Part shown: piece after piece, positions 54,881 to 64,000 of the stretch
Layout: the number at the start of each line of letters is the position of its first letter
Position numbering within the stretch: position 1 is the first letter of the stretch
Assembly: GCA_038373865.1 (NCBI GenBank)
Contig: JAXGGA010004747.1
Location: forward strand, 1 to 64,000
Direction: 5' to 3'
Origin: Uloborus plumipes
Taxonomy: Eukaryota > Arthropoda > Arachnida > Araneae > Uloboridae
Length of the DNA stretch: 64,000 nt
The notes under the pieces: generated by a model
Told to the model about the DNA's origin: nothing
Seen by the model: the letters and a program-made list of their open reading frames with translations, nothing else
Databases searched by the model: none
Translations under genes and position numbers: made by a program

Positions 54881-54949
54881 AGCTACTTTTAATTCTTTTT
54901 TCGTCTTTCTTTTATTTTTAACGGGAAAGTAGGCTAAAAAGGACACAAA

Positions 54950-56730
54950 TAAATCAGAATATTTTAACAGTTATGTCGTAATGGGCAATGCGAAAAATCA
55001 AAACAATTAAAAAATGTTTTTTGAATCTAAATGTTAGTTTTTTGAATCTAAATGTTATTTCTGTAGTTTTGATTTCATTCAAGGTATCAAATAGAACAAG
55101 TACATGATTTATTAAATACAACATTCAAAAACTGCAGTCGATCTCAATATATATATATTTTTTGGTTCATTTGAAAGCAGCCTATTAGCATTTATAGCTG
55201 AGGCAAAATGCCTCATGGCTCGAGGGAAAAGTTGGATTATGTGCTCATTAAAGCATGCCATACATGTATTGATAGATTGCAGTGCAAGGACGATTTTTCA
55301 CAGCGTTTTAAGTTTTAAGAAAAGTTTAAAGCGGTCTTTTAAAGTGCCACCTGCAATAACCACACGCATTGCTACGACACAATGCACCATCTGAATGACC
55401 AGACATTTTCACAAGTTTTCATCGACTTCTGTGATATCGTAGCGATGCGTGTGGTAGAATTGCAGATGGCATCTTTAAACAATCGACTTACACCTTTTTT
55501 AAAACTGTCGTGCAAAATCGTTTTAGCGTAAGAATATGACTTCTCATGTATTATTTTTTAGCTTTTGTGTACGTAGCACGTCAGCATAGCGTTTGCGACC
55601 ATTGTTCTTGCACGATTCTTGTTCATCGTTGTACGCTAGACTTACATGCAGATAATTGAAAAATGGCTCTGAATCACCCTGTTTACTGTCTAATCTTTTA
55701 TCGTACGACCTTCCTCGCATTTGCGCATGCCTCAGGTCTCTTCTGATTTTCCCGAAACAGGGGGGAAATGCAAAGTAATATTCAACCAGGAAGTAAAAAC
55801 TGAAAGCATTGATAAGTGTGTCTGCTAACCTATCACCCCTTTTTCAAAAGGAAGCTTTCATGACTGTCAGGCGCTCCTTTCGAGGTTGGACAGTTAACAT
55901 TAGCGTAAATATAGAATTAAAAATGCTTTGTGATATATGAAAGAAACATAAATTGTAATACGAAAGTTTTATTTATAAATTTACAACTTTGCTTTACATC
56001 TTTCTATAGTAGTTAAGAATTACAGCGCTCTGTAGAGCTATAAAGTTGCTGAATTTAAATGTTTAGCAATAGACTAGGTATTTTCCAAATCACGTTGCTC
56101 TGGGTCAGTGTCTCAAATGCTCACGCCATTATCTGGCCCTGCTCCGCTGTTAATGTAGTTTTAAACAATTCTTCTTAAAACTTTCAGGGCAATTTTATCC
56201 CCACTCCCCTCCCCAACGACTTTATTTCTGTTAAATTTGCAGAAAAAGACGACTTTTAAGTTGAATCAGAATCAAGCAACTTTTTGTAAGTAATCCATTA
56301 GAACTTGCTTTGAAAATCTAATTCATTTAACACTAACAACTAATTGAATTTTCCAAAACGAGACACTCTTCCTTAGAAGAGTAACAAATTTTCTTATTTG
56401 TTGTACTTTTTGTTTAGAAAGCTTAAAAACGTGTTTTTTTTTTTTTTTTTTTACATCAAACAGAAGTTTAGTACTATGTTTAAAACCTTAAAGACTATAC
56501 TTCATTTTCGTAGTTCTTCATTTTTTACTGTAAAACTTGTTAGATCAATTATGAAATTATTTAAAGCTGAAGTTAGCGAAGCTGTATGTTTTTTGGAATG
56601 AAACTTTTCATGTGAGGCTTTGAAATTCTGATCCGCAGCCTTTTTATGACGTATAGGGTAGATTCTGGTAAGTGGGTTATTGGGGTAAAGCGTCCCCCCC
56701 CCAAACTGAAATATGCATATGGCTTTTATA
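54950..56730. other. Region without supported gene; imperfect foldback inside
   Basis: An imperfect inverted repeat lies at about 55340-55370 and 55430-55480 (CACACGCATTGCTACGA against TCGTAGCGATGCGTGTG, with CACCTGCAAT against ATTGCAGATGG). No coding exon was recognised. Confidence 0.5.
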
Positions 56731-56739
56731 CTTCTTTAC

Positions 56740-56922
56740 CAGGCCCGTCATTTCAAGTTTTTTTCAGGGGAGGTGCAAAGGGTACAAACACAATGCAATT
56801 TCACCGGAAAACAGCAAAAACCACGCCCACTTATATGCAAGTACATTCATTTCTCAAAGCCAGGAGGACGGGCGGGGGGGGGGGGATTGAGCTCCCTCTG
56901 ACCCCCCTAAATGACGGGCCTG
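56740..56922. mobile_element. hAT MITE with perfect 8-bp target duplication
   Basis: Ends CAGGCCCGTCATTT and AAATGACGGGCCTG, flanked by TTCTTTAC on both sides (56732-56739, 56923-56930). It is 183 bp with a G run near the right end. Confidence 0.93.
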
Positions 56923-57001
56923 TTCTTTACACTGATTATGTTACATATTTTTTGCATATATTTGGGCTTATTTCTTCTAGGTCATAGAATGTATGCTTTA
57001 A

Positions 57002-57768
57002 CACTTTGACTGCCAAGCCGAAATTGCGAATGTTCACCACGGGGCCAAACTTTTTTTTTTTGTGTAATTTGTATTTTTTTCAACATAAAATTATATATAA
57101 AAACAATATTTTTCAATCTGACTCATTTTGTAACACATGGGGAGATTTTCATTCTGGCTACCAAAAATGATAGCCAAAGCACACCACGAAAGTTAGTGTA
57201 AATTCTTCCATGCGTGGCCATGGCTATCTTATTTGATAGCCAACTAAATTCGTCATTTATCAATAAACTTTGTTTTTTATTATTTTATTTATATGATTTT
57301 ATTTCTATTATTTTGTTTAGGTTGGAATTATTTGAATTTTTATTACAATGAGCAAGAGAAAGTTAACTTCTGAAGAAATTGAAGCTGCGGCTATGAGATG
57401 CTATGATTCATGGGATGATTAAGACTTTGATTTATTTGATTCTAACGCGGATATTTTATATATATTTATCGCATACTCTCTCTCTATTTATATATATTCG
57501 CTTTTTTGTTGCATGTTTCAAATACTTAATTTTTCATAAAACTTAGCTCATAAAATCGTCACATATACCAATTTGCGCAAACCACGCATACCTAACACAT
57601 CGTAGGGAGCCCAACAATCAAACTCCAATACGATTTTCATGTAACTGATAACATCTTTGATAGCCATGGCCTGAAGTGTTGAAACACCCTGGCTATCATA
57701 TCGGATAGCCAGTGTCTCAACGGAAATATCACTGGATATCACATATGATAGCCATGGCAGTCAAAGTG
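57002..57768 (+). mobile_element. piggyBac element, internally deleted
   Basis: Ends CACTTTGACTGCCA and TGGCAGTCAAAGTG, flanked by TTAA (56998-57001, 57769-57772), the exclusive piggyBac target. Several GATAGCCA/TGGCTATC motifs lie near both ends. A truncated piggyBac-like N-terminus is the only coding remnant in its 767 bp. Confidence 0.9.
57348..57422 (+). pseudogene. piggyBac transposase N-terminal remnant
   Basis: MSKRKLTSEEIEAAAMRCYD is followed by SWDD and a stop. The frame then continues with acidic residues (DFDLFDSNAD) as in piggyBac N-termini. The DDE core is deleted. Confidence 0.7.
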
Positions 57769-57939
57769 TTAAAAGAAATCGATTCTTTCAACGAGTTGAA
57801 ATGACATTTTTCAAAGAAATGTTTCTCAAGGTTAGTTTTTATTAGTTATTTAATTTTCATGATTTTTTTTTTTTGAGCTTAACTTAAAGTACGACCTGTA
57901 ATAAGCGTTTTTACACAATGCACTATTAATAAGTGCTTG

Positions 57940-58038
57940 AGGGAGGGGTCCCCCTTACTCCGCGTGGTTGATGGATTTTTTTGTGGTGGTGGTGGTGGTG
58001 GCTGGAGTGTTACCACGAATTACCGCCCCGGGTGACAC
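57940..58038 (-). mobile_element. hAT-like terminal fragment (CAGTGGCGTAGCTA type)
   Basis: The right end CACCCTTATTAGCTACGCCACTG, with CCGCCCCGGGTGA before it, matches 24086-24145 reversed. A (GGT)n microsatellite lies within it. The partner end was not resolved. Confidence 0.5.
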
Positions 58039-58059
58039 CCTTATTAGCTACGCCACTGA

Positions 58060-60340
58060 TCAAGAATAACGATCTTTTAAGTGGCATTTATTATGACGTA
58101 TTGAAAAGAATATATCGATATACATTCTTGCACAAGCACCTTCCCACACACGCCCACAATTCACACACCCACACACAACCACCCATGCGCAACTACAATC
58201 AAACAAATAAAATACGTAGATGCAGTGCTCAACCACACACCCACCCACACGAAACAAAAAGCGAAGCCTTTTTGAAAAATAGTTAAAACACGTTGAGCGT
58301 CTTTTCAAATGCAGTAACCGCCACTAATAAAATCACTGGATTATAAAATCAACCGCTGTTTAAAATCAAATTTGCTGGAACCGAATCCTTACAATATCAA
58401 AACATGTTAAAACTTTCCTTTAATGAAATTATTATTGTCGTTTTATGAAAACAAGTTTTTGGAAAGCGTGTGTTTATAATTTAAAAACGACAGTTATAAT
58501 TATGTTGAAAATTGTCACACAGATGTAATAAATTAGTTATATAGCTCCAAGAAGTGGTAAGAGTCTCGGAAGATGAAGAAATGCATGCCAAATTTGCACT
58601 CTTCAATGTATATACGATTTCCGTCAATCAAATATCTAAACGACAGTATTTTAAGATCCGTCTGCAAAAAAAAAAAAAAAATGTACATTTTATTTATTTT
58701 TTACTGTATTTTGAAACTTTTAAAACTCATAGAAATACAATAATTTATTTAGTTTTCAGACAATTGATCCCTAAATTTTTTTTTCTTTAACCCATTTATG
58801 CCCAGTAGTCTAAAAACGGGACGCTTGTTAGTTACTGCATACAAAAACCTGTAATGAGTATATCATTTTACTAAAGCTGTTTTTCACAAGTTAAATAGTC
58901 CTTCCGCTTGAGAAAACCAGTTAGAGCCACTAGTTGGACATCAGAGTTTATTTATCTACAGCCTATTTTCATACAAATCAGTCAAGCAACGATCCAGCAT
59001 GGGTAGCCAAAGAAAGTAAGTTTTTTTTGCGAACTTTTTTTTCAGAAAATTAAACTATTTTAACATGATTTGCTTAAAATTGATCACAGATGCCTTCTGC
59101 AATGTTACTTTGCAAAAGTAAAGTAAAGTATGGTCGTATTTTGCTCACATATCTGTAAAATATCCCATAAACAAGACGTTAAATAACTTAATAAATATGG
59201 CAACGGTGAACTATTTTAAGCCTAAAATGTATGTAAACCACTCCAAGTAAGAGTTTTAAGCAGATAAAAATTGAAAAAAATTGTTTAAAAAAAACTTTGA
59301 CATAAATGGGTTAAATGTAGGTATGCCGGTTTTTAAAAATCAGCCGCTGTATAAAATTAAATGTCCTCAGGACAAATGTAATTTTAATAAGCAGCGGGCA
59401 CTGTACATAAATTCAAATGAGAACACCGATTTTTATTATAACTGTCCTTTCTTCAACATCCTTCAGATTCAACGAAAAGTTAATAATACAAAAATTCGGG
59501 TTCTTTATCTCTGAATATTTATGCTAAACACTACACCACATAGGCGGTCCAAGTGTACTGTGTGAGACATTTCTAATCATACAGCTCGGAAACGCAATCC
59601 TTTGAAAATAATATTAGCTGAAATTTGCTGCACTATCTTTAGTGTGGTGGAAGAGAAATTTATTCTTGAATTGACACATAAAGTTATTCCATTCGTAAAG
59701 AAATTTTCAGATTTTATTGCATGTTTTATGCATTGCTAAAAAAACATTAAACTCAATAGTGGAAAATTTGTTTCGTTGAAAACAAAAACAAAATTTAATC
59801 AACTGTTTTTACTCAATCTTGACGGGCTGAGATGCTAAACGTAGCAAAAATGTTTCTACTATTCACAACTTGCAAGCATAATAAATTATTACTGCTTAAA
59901 AAATTCCACGAGAATGAGCTAAGATATAGTCATGTCAAAGGGAGTTTGAATTCATCCGTCATCTATTGAGTGTTGTCCACTTTTCTTTCAAAATTCTGTT
60001 CATGAAATTGAGAAAATAAACTTTTGAGGTAACTGTCAAAAAGGTTGAGAAAGTTTAGAATTGATTTGTTTTGAATGTGATTTTAGAAAAACAATGCATA
60101 CGAAAAAGTTTAGTAGGGGATTTCTTCAATAAAAGCTTTTTTTTTTTTCACTCTGATGCTTCATTTTCAAATAACAGAAATCGAAAAGTTCAATTAAGAT
60201 TTCTAAGAACGTTTTCGAAGTGTTGATATTACAAAACTTTCAATTTCGTCCAACTTACTTCAATGTTATGAAACAATGACAACATGTTCCTAACGTACGT
60301 TGCGTTCCAGACAATTCACTTTTCGAGGGGGAAGAAGTCA
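58060..60340. other. Region without supported gene
   Basis: AT-rich with a CACACA-rich stretch (58140-58260) that explains the open frames on both strands there. No domain or splice structure was recognised. Confidence 0.4.
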
Positions 60341-60350
60341 TGACGTACGT

Positions 60351-62614
60351 CAGGGGCGGCCTTAACAGTTTTGCCGCCTGGTTAAAAATTCAAAATGCCG
60401 CCCCTCTTCTCGATTACAGTTTGAAAAGAAAAAACTGCTGATAAATACGAGCCAATAAATAAATGTTGTGAATTAAAAACAGCGTGACAAAGTAAAATCC
60501 TATGTTCATAGTAGGATTTGTCCGATTTCGACCCTACGCTGTTTTAAATACGGGACCCCTTTTGCAGTCCGTAAAACTCATGATACAGAACCTGATGTTT
60601 CTTTTTCTCTCTTTTTTTTAAATGCTCCTGCTGGCTTTTCTCTTTTTCCTTTGTGTATGTGTGTATGTTTTTTCATAAACTTTGAAGATGAATGGGCATG
60701 AAGAGAATGATGAAATGACCACTTTAAATAGCATATAAAATATGTATAACTTCAGGGGGTTAGGGGGTTTCTTCCCCGAGAAAAAATGTGAAAAATAGAT
60801 CTAAAATCCTGCATTTTGAAGCCTTATGAGGAGTAATCAAGCCTGCAAAAATATCAGGCGAAAAATATGCAAACAAAAACTTTTTAAAAATTTTACCTTC
60901 TTTTGCAAATTAAAATCAATCAAAATAGAAATTGCTCGGGCTTGTGATTCTACAAGTCGTTGACATTAATCGACAGAGAAAAGAGCTTGGGAGGAGAAAA
61001 GAAAATACATCGTCTCTTGCTCACATCGGCTTTCGGTATGTAATTAATGTTTGATCGTCGCTCCAACCCACCGACTAACACAACACTGATAAATGTAACA
61101 TGATCAATCTGAAAAAAATGCATTAAATGATTTGAAACAAATGGTGTAAAGACTTAGAAATCAGGAGAGTAACATCCCGAGAATTCGGAAAAGTAATGAT
61201 TTATTTCATACACTTGATAAGAAATAAAGTTGTAGCATTTTTCAAGGAGTTTTAAAAACATTTATTTTCAAGGACTATAGAAAAACTATGTTAGGCACTT
61301 TCCAGCCGCTCTTGTCAGTATAGTTACATCAATTTGTTGTTCTCTTTCAATCATCAAGAGTTCAGAGATGTCAGTTGCGAAAAGTAGTTTCGATTCAAGA
61401 TAATTTTTTTTTTCTCAGTAGGAGGATATTTTAAAAAATGATTTGGAAATACTAAAAAGTATTTGATCTTTCATAAAAACTGAAATTTTAATTAATGTTC
61501 GCACTATAATTGAGCAAATATTGATTACTAGTTGAGCCCTTTTAGAATTTTCAAAAACAAAGCAAAAAACAATGTACTGAAAAGCTTTTAAAAATCTGTA
61601 GCAAACTTAACCATATTTAGAACAAGCTTCAAAAAAACCTGAAGAATATTCAGAGAAAACTAAAAGAAAAAAAAAACATTTCGTGGATTTTCTGCGGCTT
61701 ATATTGAAGATAAAATGCAGATTTTTTTTCTGTGTTCTAAAATTGTTCAGAAACCCAGGGCCGTCATTTCAAGTTTTTCCAGGGGGGGGGGGGGGCAAAG
61801 GGTCCAAACACAATGTAATTTCACCGGAAAACATCAAAAACCACGCCCACGTGTATGCAAAAATATTGATTTCTCAAAGCGAGGGGGGAGAAATTGCCCC
61901 CCCCCCTGTCCCCCCCTAAAGAGGGGCCTGCAGAAACCTTTTTAAAAAATTCAACAAAAAAAAAGTTTTTCTCATTTTCTGCGGATTATTTTGAGCTGGG
62001 AAATCCTAAGGGGTTCCCAGAACCTATAGGCTGACGACCTCTGTGCTAGATCAAGTGCATTTATATGCCGTGATTCTCATCAGTCAATATAATTTCCAAA
62101 TATTTTAACACGTGTGCCCCGATGAGAGGACGCTGTAACCTTTCTAAAAACATTTCTTATTCGGCAAATTTTCAGTGATGATTTGGATTCGGTAGAAATT
62201 ATCGCTTCATTTGATAATTTTTCTCCTCCCAAAAAACTATGTTCGGGGCTTCACTGTCTCCTGTATCAACAATTTCAAAATCTTTACATGCTTTAAAAAA
62301 CTGTCTAATATAGTTAGCTTTTTTTTCTTACGGCTAAGTTGATATTATAGTTTCTGAAGATTCGTTTATCTTAATAAGCAATGTTTCAATACCCAAAAAT
62401 GCTGTGTTGTGTTGAAGTGGATACATTTAAATGACACACTTAAATATTCCTACATTTATACTTTTCAAGATTCCAAGTTACAAAAAAAAATGACGTTTGT
62501 TAAATAGTTTTATTCATTTTCTTTTCTTAAACAAAAATTTATTTTAGGTATTCCAACCAAAATGCCGCCCCCTAAGACAGGGGTCCGGAATGTCCGTCGC
62601 TAGGACCGCCCCTG
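60351..62614. mobile_element. hAT-like element, 2.3 kb, degraded
   Basis: Ends CAGGGGCGGCC and, reversed, CAGGGGCGGTCC. Flanking ACGTACGT (60343-60350) and ACGCATGT (62615-62622) agree at six of eight bases. Subterminal AAAATGCCGCCCC occurs near both ends. No transposase frame was recognised. It hosts a younger MITE at 61756-61930. Confidence 0.65.
61756..61930. mobile_element. hAT MITE with perfect 8-bp target duplication, nested
   Basis: Ends CAGGGCCGTCATTTCAAG and AGAGGGGCCTG, flanked by CAGAAACC on both sides (61748-61755, 61931-61938). It is the same family as 56740-56922 (shared CAATTTCACC..GGAAAACA context and AAAACCACGCCCAC). Confidence 0.92.
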
Positions 62615-62622
62615 ACGCATGT

Positions 62623-64000
62623 ACACAAAGAAGATTTCGTACACAAATTGATTTTTACTAACGAATCGTAAATTTCATTTTTGAAAGTTTTTTTTCTTTT
62701 CACAATGCTGCTCAAATTTCAGTAAACATTTTTGAGGATTTGTAGTGAGTACCGTTAACTTTACTTTTTAAACATTATGCAATCCTCCTTTAGTTAGTGC
62801 TGCTAATGAATTCTTAGGTGCAGGCATTCTGAGTAAACAAACTTATAACTCCTTTCTTTTTTTGTGTCGGGGATTAAAAAGGGGTGTTTCAAGTTATACT
62901 TTCGGGAAAAAAAAGTTTTTTTCTAATTTAAATTGAGGAGTAGACACCCTTCCTTTTCATTTTAAGATAAAATTCCAATTGCTTATGCGTCTTTGACGAA
63001 AGTTCTTTTTTCCCTTTTTATCTGGATCAATCTCCAGTAGAAGATTCAATTTCTCAATTATTGCATTAAACTGCTCTCATCAATTTTTCCATCTATCAAA
63101 CTTCTTTTTATGCCTTTTTATCATCTTCATCTAGCGAGCATAAAGTACTCAATTTCAATTTGGATCGCTTTCAGTGGAATGTAAAATATTCAGACAGGAT
63201 TTGATACTTTATTTTCTGCGTCGTGGTTTTTCCTTGAGACCCAAAGTGTTGCGTTGCTTCTGAAGACGGATTTTATACTTTTTTGGGAGAAACCAGCAAA
63301 TATAATTTCTTTCCCTTCAGTTTTGTATTTAAAGAAAGACAAAAGTTTCTGCTGGTTGTGGTCAAAATCTTTGCATTAATTAAAACTTCCGAAACTGCTT
63401 CTGAGAGTCTCGAAGTTAAAAACATTTTCGCACTGAAAAACAAACTCCTTGTAGTCTCAAAACGTTGGGTAAAATCCTCGAATCTGGGGTATCTTTTACT
63501 TTTATCAATGAATATTAACTTGATTAAGAATAAAAAAATTAAACTTAAGATGAAATTCAGAATTCTGGAGATTGGATCCCTTCCGTTTAGGGCGATTCTC
63601 TGTAAACTGGTAATTTGCTGTCCGGACCGAGTATTTTAAAAATAATCAAGTGTAATAAAATAATTATCGCTCTAAATATGAGTAAAGTATTGTTACAAAT
63701 CTTGTAAATAGTTGTTGTTTTTCCTGCCTTGCATCATTTTCATTTGTTTTGGTTTTATCTGACGTCATGTTGCAAAAGTATCTGAAGATATCACCTTTAT
63801 CACTTGTATACCGGCCCCGTAACACTTTGTAGTTTTTACACTTGCCCTAACTTTAATAAGCGTGAAGACATTTTCGCGTGGTTTTCTTCTTATCACTAGA
63901 ATTTGAGAATGGATTGTTCAAAGTTATGAATGAACAGAATGCTCCGGATTTTTCTAGAATATTGTCGTAATTTCTTTCCGTGTATAAATAGCCTTGAACA
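62623..64000. other. Region without supported gene
   Basis: A 118-codon open frame at 63283-63639 has no recognisable domain, and its last part overlaps a block similar to 39405-39475, so it is probably repeat sequence. Confidence 0.4.

Larger units (their letters stand above)
52832..54941 (+). repeat. Right arm of large inverted repeat
   Basis: It is homologous to 49373-50957 in inverted orientation. It is about 525 bp longer, mainly because its tandem array has one extra three-unit block (about 441 bp). It includes AAT and AAAT microsatellites (53128-53172), GGAGTCGGAGTCGGAATCAG, the 147-bp array and the TTGGCGATAT minisatellite. Confidence 0.85.

Noticed and set aside
53618..54921. Open frames of 65-135 codons with a repeated FERxKVEPKIVQIEKSNMGM-like peptide
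   Set aside because: They arise from the 147-bp tandem repeat (49 codons per unit). Several units carry stops at the same place, and the frame ends in low-complexity sequence, so a protein repeat is unlikely.
58060..58308. Open frames on both strands of 82-101 codons
   Set aside because: They are explained by a CA-rich low-complexity stretch.
63283..63639. 118-codon open frame near the right edge
   Set aside because: No domain, no splice context, and part is a dispersed repeat.

Overview
The window is AT-rich animal nuclear DNA. It has spliced genes with kilobase introns, a very high load of degraded DNA transposons, tRNA-derived SINEs, a Penelope-like retroelement with a GIY-YIG domain, Helitron ends, and many homopolymer G/C runs and microsatellites. 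There is no bacterial-style gene packing, operon or CRISPR array. An arthropod, perhaps a spider or other chelicerate, would fit the repeat mix and the neuropeptide-type receptor. That placement is inference and was not tested.

Two protein-coding genes can be reconstructed with confidence. On the + strand (10500-13153), three exons encode a complete 98-residue twin-CX9C protein of the CHCHD7/COX23 family (mitochondrial intermembrane space, cytochrome c oxidase biogenesis). On the - strand (33217-20253), six coding exons with matching splice phases encode a complete 380-residue class A GPCR with every hallmark motif from TM1 to TM7; it looks like a peptide receptor. A good candidate terminal exon of a third, unidentified - strand gene lies at 15333-15137. 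Weaker exon-like stretches lie at 8227-8493 (+) and 9718-9682 (-).

Most of the rest is mobile DNA. From 1 to 8.2 kb there are three hAT elements (61-1598, 1990-3046, 5387-7782), each with target-site duplications (TSDs) and broken transposase remains, plus TA-flanked MITEs. From 8 to 20 kb come the CHCHD7 gene with SINEs in its first intron, the candidate exon, a Penelope-like fragment between inverted flanking repeats (15479-16279), and a hAT MITE. From 20 to 37 kb the GPCR introns carry SINEs, MITEs and nested repeats; three related hAT copies (33257-36511) pile up just upstream of its first coding exon. From 37 to 49 kb there is a pogo/Tc1-type element, a 651-bp foldback element (41145-41795), a Helitron (44627-46423) and a second Helitron 3' end. 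From 49 to 55 kb a large inverted repeat has arms that carry a 147-bp tandem repeat with a three-unit higher-order organisation. From 55 to 64 kb there are hAT MITEs, a piggyBac remnant and a hAT-like 2.3-kb element.

The structures most worth following up are: (1) the inverted 147-bp higher-order repeat arrays; (2) a ~406-bp terminal-inverted-repeat family, three copies, each flanked by a different 2-bp duplication; (3) the long foldback element; (4) the Penelope fragment with a 46-bp perfect palindrome at the GIY motif. No multi-gene system of a new kind was found, and the two recognised genes have no evident functional link.
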